DNA of 64,000 bases from Ancylobacter polymorphus (GTDB lineage Bacteria; Pseudomonadota; Alphaproteobacteria; Rhizobiales; Xanthobacteraceae), in assembly GCF_030813495.1 (NCBI RefSeq), contig NZ_JAUSUI010000009.1, positions 62,001 to 126,000 of the forward strand, given 5' to 3'. This document shows positions 1 through 8,519 of the stretch, piece by piece. The translations under genes and the position numbers were made by a program. How positions within the stretch are numbered: the stretch's first letter is position 1; each line of letters opens with the position of its first letter. The notes beneath the pieces were generated by a model that saw only the letters and a list, made by a program, of their open reading frames with translations, did no database searches and was not told where the DNA came from.

Positions 1-257
1 AAGCGATGGCGAGCGGGCGCCCGGTACTGGCCTTCGGGCGCGGCGGGGCCACGGAGACGGTGATCGAGGGCAAGACCGGCCTGCTGTTCCACCAGCAGAC
101 CGCCGACGCCATCATTGATGCGGTGCAGCGCTTCGAGGCGGGCGCGGTGGATGGCGCGCCGGAGGATTACCGCGCCCATGTCGCCGGTTTCGGCCGCGAG
201 CGGTTCGAGAGCCGGATCAAGTCCTTCATTGACGAACGCCTTGCCGGGACACGATAG
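1..257 (+). CDS. glycosyltransferase, C-terminal end only
   Basis: This is the 3' end of a gene that begins before the window. The visible residues contain the E-A-M-A-S-G-R-P-V-L-A pattern followed by a G-G-x-x-E-x-V motif, which is the nucleotide-sugar binding part of GT4-type (group 1) glycosyltransferases. The protein probably adds a sugar to a lipid-linked polysaccharide precursor at the cytoplasmic membrane. It lies just upstream of a polysaccharide export lipoprotein on the same strand, so it is probably part of the exopolysaccharide operon. The donor and acceptor sugars cannot be inferred. Confidence 0.8.
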   Translation, partial: AMASGRPVLAFGRGGATETVIEGKTGLLFHQQTADAIIDAVQRFEAGAVDGAPEDYRAHVAGFGRERFESRIKSFIDERLAGTR

Positions 258-294
258 GGTGGGCCCGGTCGCGAAGACGGAGTGCGAGAACGCG

Positions 295-885
295 ATGAGC
301 GTGGGTCGTTGGAAGCGCATGAGCCCCGCAGGGCTGATGCTCCTTGTCGTGCCGCTGTTTCTGTCGCTGGCGGGCTGCGCGACGGCGCCGAGCGCGCCTC
401 CGCCGGCGGCGGACGCCGCCACCGCCACCGAATATGTCCTCGGCACCGGCGACAAGCTGCGCCTCACCGTGTTCAACGAACCGACGCTGTCGGGCGAGTT
501 CGAGGTGAATTCCGGCGGCTTCATCTCCGTGCCGCTGATCGGCAACATCAAGGCGCAGGGTGAGACGGCGCATGGGCTGGAGACCGCCATCACGCAGAAG
601 CTGGCCGGCGGTTACATGCGCGATCCCCGGGTCAATATCGAGGTCCTGCAGTACCGGCCGTTCTACATCATCGGCGAGGTCGCCAAGCCCGGCGAATATC
701 CCTATCGCAACGGCATGAACATCATGAGCGCCGTCGCCGTGGCGGGCGGCTTCACCTACCGGGCGAATGATACCACGGTCACCATTCGCCGGGCGGGCCA
801 GACGCAGGACTATTCCTATCCCGTCACCACGACGACCATGGTGCTGCCCGGCGATATCGTGCGGGTGGGCGAGAGGCTGTTCTGA
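295..885 (+). CDS. polysaccharide export lipoprotein (Wza/ExoF type, short)
   Basis: A 196-residue protein. The ATG at 295 places a short basic N-terminus before a hydrophobic segment and a lipobox, L-A-G-C, near residue 28, so it is a lipoprotein signal peptide. The mature part has the poly-export domain (Y-x-L-G-x-G-D-K-L-R-L-T-V-F) followed by one SLBB-like segment (Y-I-I-G-E-V-x-K-P-G-E-Y-P). Proteins of this family form the periplasmic and outer-membrane channel for capsular or exopolysaccharide export and work with a Wzc-type copolymerase, present here at 6005-8227. It is shorter than E. coli Wza and lacks the C-terminal outer-membrane helix, which is common in rhizobial homologues. The same strand carries a glycosyltransferase end just upstream. 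Confidence 0.88.
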   Translation: MSVGRWKRMSPAGLMLLVVPLFLSLAGCATAPSAPPPAADAATATEYVLGTGDKLRLTVFNEPTLSGEFEVNSGGFISVPLIGNIKAQGETAHGLETAITQKLAGGYMRDPRVNIEVLQYRPFYIIGEVAKPGEYPYRNGMNIMSAVAVAGGFTYRANDTTVTIRRAGQTQDYSYPVTTTTMVLPGDIVRVGERLF

Positions 886-900
886 CGGGGTCTTGCCCGC

Positions 901-2397
901 TCACTCGGCGGTGTCGAAGCGCCGGCTCCAGCTCTGGGCGAGCCCGGCACCCAGTATCGCCCAATAGGTCAGCGCCACCGCCTGTATCTGCAGGCTGAAA
1001 TCGAACGCCGCATGCGAGAGCACGGTGACGCTGGCCGCGAGCGCGACGAGGCTGATCGGATGCGGGCTCTCGCGCCGCAGCATGTTGGCGAGCGTCACCG
1101 CCAGCAGGGTGGCTACAAGGGCGGCGAGCAGGAGCGTGGCGGGAATGCCGAGCTCGAACAGCAGTTCGATATAGGTGTTGTGCGCCTTGTCCCAGTGATG
1201 CCAGGGCGAGAAGGCTTCCGCCCCGCGATAGACCGCGAACATGCGGTCGAAACTGCCATAGCCGAAGCCGGTCAGCGGCGCGTCGCGCACCGCGTCGAGC
1301 GTGCGGGCCGCCACCGCCCAGCGGGGATCGCGGGCGCCGGGCAAGGCGAAGCGTTCGCCGAGATCGTCGCCGAACAGTGCCAATGTGGCGAACAGCACGG
1401 CCAGCACCGGGGTGGCGAGCACCAGCACCAGCCAGCGCCGGCGGCTGGAGGCCAAGGCCAGCAGCATGAGCGTTAGAATCCCGCCCATGCCGGCAATGAA
1501 CCCCGCGCGCGACACGGTGAGCACGAGGGCGACGCCGATGAGGGCGGCCCCGGCAAGGATCGGCAGGGCGGAGCGCAGCGTGGTCTCGACGAAGGCCGTC
1601 GCCCGCACCGCCAGCGGCAGGCTGCGCCGCCCGCCCGCGCGGCGATAGACATCGATCAGCAGGCCGATCGTGGCGATCAGCCCGATGCCGGCATAGGTGG
1701 CGTAGCTGTTCTTGTTGACGAAGCTGGAGGTCAGCTGCCCGCCATAGGCCTTCTTTTCGAACCACAGCAGCAGGTCCGGTGTCAGCGCGTGCTGGAGCAG
1801 GCCGAAAAGGGCATAGAAGACCGCGATCACCACCAGCGCGCGCAGGAAAAGGTCTGCCCGCCGCCCGTCGCGGCAAAGCTGGAGCGCGAGATAGAACGCG
1901 ATTCCATGGGTGAGCAGCACGACCAGCCCGCGCAGCCCGGCATCCGGCGTGACCGAGATGCGACCCGCCACCGGACCGGCGCCGGGCAGGGGCTGCAGGG
2001 TGTCCGCCGTCATCTGCCAGAACGGGTTCTGCCAGCCCGGCGGCGCAACGGGGGAGAGCTGGAACAGGATCCAGCCGACGAGCACGCTTCCGCCAAGCAG
2101 CATCCACCACAGGCGCCGGGGCGCCACGGGGTGGCGGGCGCCGCTGACCAGCCGCCCCGCTTCGAACACAATGAGCAGCAGGGCGAACAGCGCGGAATTC
2201 GCGCCCCAGGCGACGAGGCGGTTGCTGCCGAGCAGAAACGGCACCCAGGCGAGGGCGAGAACGAGGCCGGCAAAGACGAGGTCATTATAGGTTTCCGCCC
2301 GGGTGCGGCGGGCGAGAAAGCCCGAGCCGCGCGCCCCGCCGGATGCGCCGGGCCCCGACATGCTGGGCGCGCTGCGGGAGGCGGCGGGCGGGCTCAT
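901..2397 (-). CDS. O-antigen ligase / Wzy-type polymerase family membrane protein
   Basis: A 498-residue polytopic membrane protein with about ten to twelve hydrophobic segments. A large periplasmic loop in the second half includes the G-F-G-Y-G-S-F and H-N-T-Y-I-E-L-L-F-E-L-G patterns typical of the O-antigen ligase (Wzy_C) family. These proteins polymerise or transfer undecaprenyl-linked glycans on the periplasmic face of the inner membrane. Its start codon overlaps the stop of the upstream phosphatase gene (ATGA, 2394-2397), so the two are probably translationally coupled. Whether it acts as a polymerase or a ligase cannot be decided from sequence; the setting among export genes favours exopolysaccharide polymerisation. 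Confidence 0.85.
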   Translation of the reverse strand: MSPPAASRSAPSMSGPGASGGARGSGFLARRTRAETYNDLVFAGLVLALAWVPFLLGSNRLVAWGANSALFALLLIVFEAGRLVSGARHPVAPRRLWWMLLGGSVLVGWILFQLSPVAPPGWQNPFWQMTADTLQPLPGAGPVAGRISVTPDAGLRGLVVLLTHGIAFYLALQLCRDGRRADLFLRALVVIAVFYALFGLLQHALTPDLLLWFEKKAYGGQLTSSFVNKNSYATYAGIGLIATIGLLIDVYRRAGGRRSLPLAVRATAFVETTLRSALPILAGAALIGVALVLTVSRAGFIAGMGGILTLMLLALASSRRRWLVLVLATPVLAVLFATLALFGDDLGERFALPGARDPRWAVAARTLDAVRDAPLTGFGYGSFDRMFAVYRGAEAFSPWHHWDKAHNTYIELLFELGIPATLLLAALVATLLAVTLANMLRRESPHPISLVALAASVTVLSHAAFDFSLQIQAVALTYWAILGAGLAQSWSRRFDTAE

Positions 2398-3170
2398 GTG
2401 TGGATTACCCGCGCCGTCTCGCCTTCCAGCACGATGCAGGACAGGCGGTGGGTGAGATAGGCCCCGGTGTCGACATTGATGCGGTTGGCATGCATCTCCA
2501 CCGCCATGACCGGCGTATGGCCGTGGACGATACGCTTGCCGTGGTCACGCGTGGAGTGGAGAAACGGGTCGCGGATCCAGATCAGGTCCTCTTGCGTCTG
2601 CCGGTCGAGCGGCACGCCGGGCCGGATACCGGCATGGCAGAAGAAATAGTCGCCGATCGCGCGGCTGACCGGCAGCTGGCGGAGAAAATCGAGATGCGCA
2701 GGCGGGATGGCGGCGAGCGCGGCCTCGCGCAGCTGCGCGTCGCGCTCCGGGCCGGTGATGTCGCGCACGGAGACGCCATAGGAAAACAGCGTCTCCACCC
2801 CGCCCATCCGCAGCCAGGGCTCCCAGTCTGCCTCGCCCGCCAGGGCGGCCAGAAAGGTGGCTTCATGATTGCCCCGCAAACAGGTCCATGACCCGTCGCG
2901 GCTGTCGTCCCTGCCCGTGGCGAGCCGGTCGACCACCGCCGCGCTGGCTTCCCCCCGGTCGATATAGTCGCCGAGAAACACGATATGGCACGGGCCGGGA
3001 TGGCTGGCTCTGTCGGCGGCAATGGCGGCGAGCAGGGCGCGCAGCAGATCGTCCCGCCCGTGAATGTCGCCAATGGCGTAGACACGCGCCCCGTCAGGAA
3101 CGCGTGCCGGGGCGGGTGGGCGCGAGGCCGCGCGGAAGCGGGAGAACAACATGCCGAGGCCGAGACTCAT
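2394..3170 (-). CDS. calcineurin-like metallophosphoesterase
   Basis: A 258-residue protein with the metallophosphoesterase signature in order: G-D-I-H-G-R near residue 34, G-D-Y-I-D-R-G near residue 70, G-N-H-E near residue 103 and a late H-G-H-T-P. These residues bind the two metal ions of PPP-type phosphatases of the ApaH/PrpE group. The start at 3170 (M-S-L-G-L-G) was preferred over one 19 codons upstream because the domain begins soon after it. It is coupled through an ATGA overlap to the O-antigen ligase-like gene. Its substrate is unknown. A phosphatase beside a tyrosine-kinase polysaccharide locus suggests a role in controlling polymer production, but PPP folds are not the usual partner of Wzc kinases. 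Confidence 0.85.
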   Translation of the reverse strand: MSLGLGMLFSRFRAASRPPAPARVPDGARVYAIGDIHGRDDLLRALLAAIAADRASHPGPCHIVFLGDYIDRGEASAAVVDRLATGRDDSRDGSWTCLRGNHEATFLAALAGEADWEPWLRMGGVETLFSYGVSVRDITGPERDAQLREAALAAIPPAHLDFLRQLPVSRAIGDYFFCHAGIRPGVPLDRQTQEDLIWIRDPFLHSTRDHGKRIVHGHTPVMAVEMHANRINVDTGAYLTHRLSCIVLEGETARVIHT

Positions 3171-3257
3171 CTGGCCGCCCGTGGGCGGCGCCGCGCCGCG
3201 CACCCTACCAGCCGCCGGCGCGCGCACAAGCGCCGGCCCGGAAGCGGCGGGCCGGCC

Positions 3258-4559
3258 TCAATAAGCCAGGGTAACGCCCGCGAGAACGAGGTTGCGGACG
3301 TAATCTTCGGCACCGTTGATGTTGTTGAAATTGGTGTCGAAGTTCGTATAGGTATAATTGACCTTCGCTGTGGCGAAGCGGTTGATGGAATAGCGCAGTT
3401 CTGCGCCGATGACATACTGGTTGTCGACGCGGGGGAACTCGTCATAATCCTGGTTGAGATAGTCGATCCAGCCTGACATGACGATGTTGCGGCGGAACTC
3501 GTAGTCGAGCCGTACCCCGGCGGACGAACTCACCACCGCCGAGCCGCTGATGCCGGCAAATTCATAGTTCGAGGTGATCACCTGCTGGCCGGCGGTGAAG
3601 GTCGCGGTGAGCAGCGGCGACACGAACCATTGCAGATTGGCGCCGAAGGTCAGGCCGGAACTGCCGGAGAGGTCGCCATTGTCGGAGGCCCAGTTGTAGT
3701 AGCCGACGAAGGCCTCGCCGCGCGTCAGGCGCGACGGCTCGATCTTGATGCCGGTGATGACCCTGTACTCGGCGGCGTTATAGTCCGAGTCCTGCATCTC
3801 GTACCAGTGATAGGACCCGCCGACGAACAGGCTGGTGAGCGGGCTGAGCTCATAGCCGAGGCGACCTGCGAGATTATAATCGCTGCCGTTGCGATAGGCC
3901 TGGTCGGAGGGCTGGCCGTTCAGCCAGGCATCGTAGTCGCGGTAGCGGTAGTCGAAGCCGCCCGTCGCCCACATGCGGTTGAACTGTTTGTCGAAATTGA
4001 CGCCGGCCGTCACCTGTTCATAGGGAAGCGGGTCGCCAAGCTTGTTCACATTGGTCTCGTCGTCGCCCGGCAATTCGTTGAGATGGGCGTAGCGGGCATA
4101 GCCGCCAATGGTGAAATCGCTGCTGACATCGATGCGCCCGCGCGCACCGGCGGCGTAATTCTCATAGTCCGCACTGCTGTAGCGGGCGTAGCTCGTGCTC
4201 TCGAAATAACCGTCGAAAGCGAGGAAATGGCGCGCCCAGTCCGACTGCAGGTCGAAGGCCGGGCGGACGGTAAAGAGCCAGCTTTCCTTCTCGTTGCTGT
4301 TGGCGGCGGTGATGTTGGTGTCATAGCCGGTTTCCAGCTTCAGCGTCGGAAACAGCACGAAGGAGCCCACGGGCACGCCGAGCGGGAGATAGTTCACCGG
4401 CTGGCGGTCGAGAACCGCCGCCCGCGCCGGATCGACTTCCACGGCCTGGCGGGTGCTTGGCGGCGCGTCCTGGGCCGGTGCCGCGCCGGGCACGGCAAGG
4501 GCGGCGAGGCCGAGCACGCCTGCGGCACGGGAGAGAGCCCTTATGAGATGAATCCTCAT
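3258..4559 (-). CDS. outer-membrane beta-barrel protein of the exopolysaccharide locus
   Basis: A 433-residue protein with an N-terminal signal peptide ending near A-P-A-Q, then a short linker and many alternating, aromatic-rich strands (for example Y-R-Y-R-D-Y-D and Y-T-Y-T-N-F-D-T-N-F) that end in a hydrophobic aromatic C-terminus (L-A-Y). This is the pattern of an outer-membrane beta-barrel. Similar barrels are found in alphaproteobacterial exopolysaccharide clusters and may help polymer cross the outer membrane. The start at 4559 overlaps the stop of the upstream gene (ATGA), so translation is probably coupled. A longer upstream reading in this frame is an overlap with the neighbouring gene and was not used. 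Confidence 0.8.
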   Translation of the reverse strand: MRIHLIRALSRAAGVLGLAALAVPGAAPAQDAPPSTRQAVEVDPARAAVLDRQPVNYLPLGVPVGSFVLFPTLKLETGYDTNITAANSNEKESWLFTVRPAFDLQSDWARHFLAFDGYFESTSYARYSSADYENYAAGARGRIDVSSDFTIGGYARYAHLNELPGDDETNVNKLGDPLPYEQVTAGVNFDKQFNRMWATGGFDYRYRDYDAWLNGQPSDQAYRNGSDYNLAGRLGYELSPLTSLFVGGSYHWYEMQDSDYNAAEYRVITGIKIEPSRLTRGEAFVGYYNWASDNGDLSGSSGLTFGANLQWFVSPLLTATFTAGQQVITSNYEFAGISGSAVVSSSAGVRLDYEFRRNIVMSGWIDYLNQDYDEFPRVDNQYVIGAELRYSINRFATAKVNYTYTNFDTNFNNINGAEDYVRNLVLAGVTLAY

Positions 4560-5167
4560 GAGGGGCTCGGCGTCGCTGGGGTCACGGGATTGTCCGTCTG
4601 CCCCGGGGTCGGCGTGTCGCTGCCGGACGAGCCGGCGGCGCTGCGCGGCGTGCCGGCCGCCGCGGCGTTGAACGCGCCCGTCAGCACTGCCGCCATCTGG
4701 CTGGAAAGCCCGCCCTGGCCGCCCGGCTGCGCCGTTGCGGCCTGCACCGCCGTCTGGATGGCGCCGGCCGCCCCGCTGCGCCCGTCGCCCTTGAGAGCGG
4801 AATAGGCCTGGCCGAGGCCGGTGCCGAGAACGGCGACCGCGCCGGTATTGCCGGCGGCGCCAGCTTCGACCGCGGCCGAGATGATCGCTGCGGCGATGGC
4901 GGCCACCTGCGTGTCGGTCGCGGCGCCTTCGGCCAGCCATTGCAGCGCCAGCGCCTTTTGCGGGCCGCTGAGGCCGGAGCTCATGATCGCCTTGACCTGA
5001 TCGGCCGCGCTCGATGTTCCCTCGGCTGAGACCACCACGTTGAGAACCGCCTGCTCGGCGGCAGACAGCGCGGCCTGGGCGGGACCGGGCAGCAAAAGGC
5101 CGGCGGCGGGCACAAAAGCACCCGCTGTCGCCATCACCGCCAGGATGCGCGCCGCTTTGCCGATCAT
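4556..5167 (-). CDS. secreted Ala/Gly-rich protein of unknown function
   Basis: A 203-residue protein with a clear signal peptide (M-I-G-K-A-A-R followed by a hydrophobic stretch and an A-Q-A cleavage site near residue 32). The mature part is rich in alanine and serine, predicted helical, and ends in a Ser/Thr/Pro-rich tail. I do not recognise the family. It is followed, with a 4-bp overlap, by the barrel gene, so the two are likely to act together in the periplasm or at the outer membrane, for example in polymer secretion. That role is inferred from position only. Confidence 0.65.
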   Translation of the reverse strand: MIGKAARILAVMATAGAFVPAAGLLLPGPAQAALSAAEQAVLNVVVSAEGTSSAADQVKAIMSSGLSGPQKALALQWLAEGAATDTQVAAIAAAIISAAVEAGAAGNTGAVAVLGTGLGQAYSALKGDGRSGAAGAIQTAVQAATAQPGGQGGLSSQMAAVLTGAFNAAAAGTPRSAAGSSGSDTPTPGQTDNPVTPATPSPS

Positions 5168-5349
5168 GCCCCGTCCGCCTCAGCTGCCCATGGTCAAAAT
5201 ACCAGAGCCCATGCTGCACTGCCACCCGTCCCGAGACGGTTTCGGACGATTCCAGGCCCTTTTCGGCTGGAGAATCCGATAGTTGCCGGCTTACCTAGCG
5301 TCTGTGCGGTGCTGTGGTGTGGGGGGAGGGGAGATGGTGCGGTGCGGCG

Positions 5350-6015
5350 TCAGGGAGCGGCTCCCACCTCCTCCAGGAAGACCCGGCGCTGGGCGGCGGG
5401 AAGCGGGGCCAGCAGCTGCTGCCAGGAGTGCAGGAACGGGTCCGGAAAGCGCCTCAGGAAGGCGATGTCATAGGCGAGGGCGCGCTTGCTCTCGGGGCTG
5501 GCGAACATCCACCGCCGGGCGAGGAACCGGGCCCGGCGCATCATCTCGGCATATTCGTAGGGCCCGGTGAGCCGCGAGAGGTCCCAGGCGGCCATGGACG
5601 TCGGGCGAAGGGCGAGGGCGGGCCAGGTCAGCTCGGCAAGGTCCATCCAGGCGGCCGGCTCGACGGGATCGACCGCGAGCGCCGCCGCGATTTCCTCCAC
5701 TCCGTTCGCCGCCGGCGGGTCGAGGCGGCGCCCGGCGCGGAAGCTGAGAAGGCGCGCTTTGTCGCGCAGCCCCGCTTCGTCCAGGAAGGGCGCCACGGCC
5801 GCGCGCAGCTGCGCCGCTTCCTCGGCGCGGGCGGGCGCAGCAGGCGCCGCGGTGCCGGCGGCCGCATCGCGCTCGATGCCCCACTCGATCGCACCCAGCC
5901 GGGCGAAGGCGACGCCTTTCACCAGCACGGCGCCGGCGAGGGCGATCAGCACCAGCGAGAACGCGGCGCGCCCCACCCTTGCGCCGCCGTGGCGCCGCTC
6001 CGCCTCAGCCGACAT
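5350..6015 (-). CDS. membrane-anchored protein of unknown function in the exopolysaccharide operon
   Basis: A 221-residue protein with a basic N-terminus, one transmembrane segment at about residues 16-37 and a periplasmic alanine-rich, probably helical domain with several W and R residues. The ATG at 6015 was chosen over one 15 codons upstream because it lies close to the end of the kinase gene; the two overlap by 11 bp. The family is not recognised. The operon position, directly after the tyrosine kinase, suggests an accessory part of the polysaccharide export machinery. Confidence 0.65.
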   Translation of the reverse strand: MSAEAERRHGGARVGRAAFSLVLIALAGAVLVKGVAFARLGAIEWGIERDAAAGTAAPAAPARAEEAAQLRAAVAPFLDEAGLRDKARLLSFRAGRRLDPPAANGVEEIAAALAVDPVEPAAWMDLAELTWPALALRPTSMAAWDLSRLTGPYEYAEMMRRARFLARRWMFASPESKRALAYDIAFLRRFPDPFLHSWQQLLAPLPAAQRRVFLEEVGAAP

Positions 6016-8227
6016 AGTATTTCTTGTAATAGGCGGAGGAATGATAGGAATAGCGCCCATATTTCGGCGCCCCGCGCAGGTCGATCATGTTGAGCGCGAT
6101 GCCGCAGATCTTGCGCTCGCCCGGAATGCGCTCGATCGCGTCCCGCACGAATTCGCGCGACGTGGCGTTCCAGCGCACGACGAACAGCACCTTGTCCACC
6201 ACCGGCGCGAGGACGGCGGCGTCCACCACCGGGCCGATGGGCGGGGCGTCCATCACCACGAGGTCGAAGCTCTGCCGCAGCTGCTCGATGAGGTGCTGCA
6301 TCCGCGCCGAGCCCAGCAGGTCGGGCGGGTTCTGCGACTTGCCGCCGGCGCCCAGCACAAAGATGCCGGAGGCGTCGTGGCGGTACAGCAGCCCGTCCGG
6401 CGCGGCGGTCTGCGCCAGCCATTCCACCAGGCCCGGCTTGTCGTCGAGGCCGAATTGCTGGGTGAGGGAAGGCCGCCGCAGATCGCAGTCGACGAGCACC
6501 ACCCGCTTGCCGGAGCTGGCGGCGGAGGCCGCCATGGCCAGCGCGATCGAGGTCTTGCCTTCGGAGGGCGAGGCGGAGGTGATCTCGACGACGCGGGGCG
6601 GGTTGTCGACATCCGACATCTGCACCCCCGCCCGCAGGCTGCGGATGGACTCGCTGAAGCGCGAGAGCGGCTTGGCGGCGAGGAAATCCACCACCGGGAT
6701 GGTGCCCCTGGTCTTCTCGCCTTCGGCAAGGTTCACCCACTCGACCGAACTCAGCACCGGCAGGCCGGTGGCCTCCTCCAGCTGGCGCGGGCTGCTGAAG
6801 CCGGCATTGAGCAGATCGAGCAGCGCGGCGAGCCCGATGCCGAGCACCAGTCCCAGCGCCGTGCCGGCGGCGAGGAACAGCGATTTGCGCGGGAAGGAGG
6901 GGCTGCCCGACGCCAGCGCCGGGGTGATGATCCGCGCGTCGCGAATATCCATTTCCGATTGCTCGGAGGTGACCTTCGACTGGTTCAGGAAAGTCTCGTA
7001 GAGCGTGCGGTTGGCGGCGGCGTCGCGCTCCAGTTCGCGCAGCTTCACCGCGAGCGCGTTGTCGCTGGTGTTCTGCCCCGAGGCGGCGGCGACATTGGCC
7101 GCCATCGCCGCCGCACGCGTGCGGGCCACATCGTAGTCGTTTTCGAGATTGGCGACGATGCGGTTGATCTCGGCGCTGATCTGGCGCTCGATCTCCCGCC
7201 GTTCCGCGCGGACATTCACCACCAGCGGGTGGCGCTCGCCATAGCGGGTGACGAGGTCGGCCTCGCGTCCGCTCACCTCGGCGTGGCGTCCGCGCAGATT
7301 GGTCACCACGCCGGAGCGGATGACATCGGGCAGCGTGGCGAGATTGCCGCCTTCGTCGAGAATTTTCTTGGCCTGCTCGTATTTGGCCTGTTTCTCTGCC
7401 GCTTCCGTCTCCACCTGCACCAGTTCGGCGCTGATCTCGGAGAGCTGCTGCTCATTGAGCGAGCGGGCACCGACCGAGACGAGATTATGCTCCGTGCGGA
7501 ACTGCGACACCGCCTCTTCCGAGCGGCGCAGCGCCTCGCGCAGCTTCTGCAGCCGGTCGTTCAGCCAGTCCGAGGCGCGGCGGGCGGCATCGAAGCGGGT
7601 TTCCAGCTGGTCGACGATGAAGGCGTCGGCAACGGCATTGGCGAGACGGGCCGCGCGATTGGGGTCGGTCGAGGTGACCGAGATCTGCAGGATGTAGGAG
7701 CGCCCCACGCGCTCGACCAGCAGCGCGCCGCGCAGCCGGTAGATGGAAGCGCGTATATCGTCGGGAATGGCGGCGGCGCCCGGCTCGGCGGGGCGTTCCG
7801 GCTCGGTGGTCGCGCGGCTGCCGCCGAACAGGCCGGAAAGCACCGAGCGCCAGGAGCGCCCCGGCGCCTGGCTGCCGAATTCCGGATCGGCGACCAGATT
7901 TTCCTTCTCCACCACCCGCCGCAGCAGGTTGAGCGATTCGATGATGGAAATCTGGTTCTCGATATTCGAGGCCGCCGCCACCGACGCGGCATCCATGCCG
8001 CTGAGCTGATCGCCCAGCACCGAGCGCGAGGAGGGGTCCAGCAGGATTTCGGCGGTGCTGGTGTAGCGGGGGGTGAGCAGCAAGGCCGTGCCCAGCGCCA
8101 GCGCCATCGTCAGCACGGCGATGAAGCCGATCAGCAGGCGGCGGCGGACAAGGAAGTCCACGACCTGATGAAGATCGATGCGATCGTCATCCTCCGCCGC
8201 CGGGGCTCGGTTAATCTGTCCGTGCAT
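6005..8227 (-). CDS. polysaccharide copolymerase with tyrosine autokinase domain (Wzc/ExoP type)
   Basis: A 740-residue inner-membrane protein. It has a Wzz-type N-terminal domain with a first transmembrane segment near residues 28-50, a long periplasmic coiled-coil region, a second transmembrane segment near residue 440, and a C-terminal BY-kinase. The kinase shows Walker A (S-P-S-E-G-K-T-S), Walker A' (V-V-L-V-D-C-D-L-R-R-P) and Walker B (L-V-V-M-D-A-P-P). The last residues form a tyrosine-rich tail (Y-G-R-Y-S-Y-H-S-S-A-Y-Y-K-K-Y-Y-V-G), the usual autophosphorylation cluster. Such proteins set chain length and drive export with Wza-type channels. Kinase and copolymerase are fused in one chain. 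The start at 8227 was preferred over one nine codons upstream. Confidence 0.92.
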   Translation of the reverse strand: MHGQINRAPAAEDDDRIDLHQVVDFLVRRRLLIGFIAVLTMALALGTALLLTPRYTSTAEILLDPSSRSVLGDQLSGMDAASVAAASNIENQISIIESLNLLRRVVEKENLVADPEFGSQAPGRSWRSVLSGLFGGSRATTEPERPAEPGAAAIPDDIRASIYRLRGALLVERVGRSYILQISVTSTDPNRAARLANAVADAFIVDQLETRFDAARRASDWLNDRLQKLREALRRSEEAVSQFRTEHNLVSVGARSLNEQQLSEISAELVQVETEAAEKQAKYEQAKKILDEGGNLATLPDVIRSGVVTNLRGRHAEVSGREADLVTRYGERHPLVVNVRAERREIERQISAEINRIVANLENDYDVARTRAAAMAANVAAASGQNTSDNALAVKLRELERDAAANRTLYETFLNQSKVTSEQSEMDIRDARIITPALASGSPSFPRKSLFLAAGTALGLVLGIGLAALLDLLNAGFSSPRQLEEATGLPVLSSVEWVNLAEGEKTRGTIPVVDFLAAKPLSRFSESIRSLRAGVQMSDVDNPPRVVEITSASPSEGKTSIALAMAASAASSGKRVVLVDCDLRRPSLTQQFGLDDKPGLVEWLAQTAAPDGLLYRHDASGIFVLGAGGKSQNPPDLLGSARMQHLIEQLRQSFDLVVMDAPPIGPVVDAAVLAPVVDKVLFVVRWNATSREFVRDAIERIPGERKICGIALNMIDLRGAPKYGRYSYHSSAYYKKYYVG

Positions 8228-8519
8228 CAGGTCCCATCCAGAGACGGCGAACAATCGCGGCCTGCGAGGCCCGCGCGGCGGGCGGCGCAGGCTGCCGCCC
8301 GCAACAACTATATGAAAGCGGTGGGGTATGCCTAGAGAGACGCGGCCCGTGCCCTCCGCACCGCAGCGGACCGAGGGCGCTGCGGCGGATCCGTCTCATC
8401 TGCGCCTCTTCAATTTATTACATTTATAATCTTTGTCAGAACTCTCTTTTGTGCCGCGTTGCTGTGGAATTGAGGGGGGTGCCTGCCTATTGTGCCGGCG
8501 ACGAACAGAAGAGAGACGC
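8228..8519. other. divergent intergenic region between the kinase operon and hmuT
   Basis: About 290 bp separate two divergent operons, so both promoters must lie here. The hmuT side holds a markedly AT-rich stretch at about 8409-8436 that includes TATAAT at 8425-8430 on the plus strand, but no convincing -35 at the right distance. No clear Fur, Irr or RirA operator was recognised, although iron control of the haem genes would be expected. No gene is seen. Confidence 0.4.

Noticed and set aside
5567-8335. A 922-codon open frame antisense to the tyrosine kinase gene
   Set aside because: The same artefact; the minus strand has a complete BY-kinase with all motifs.
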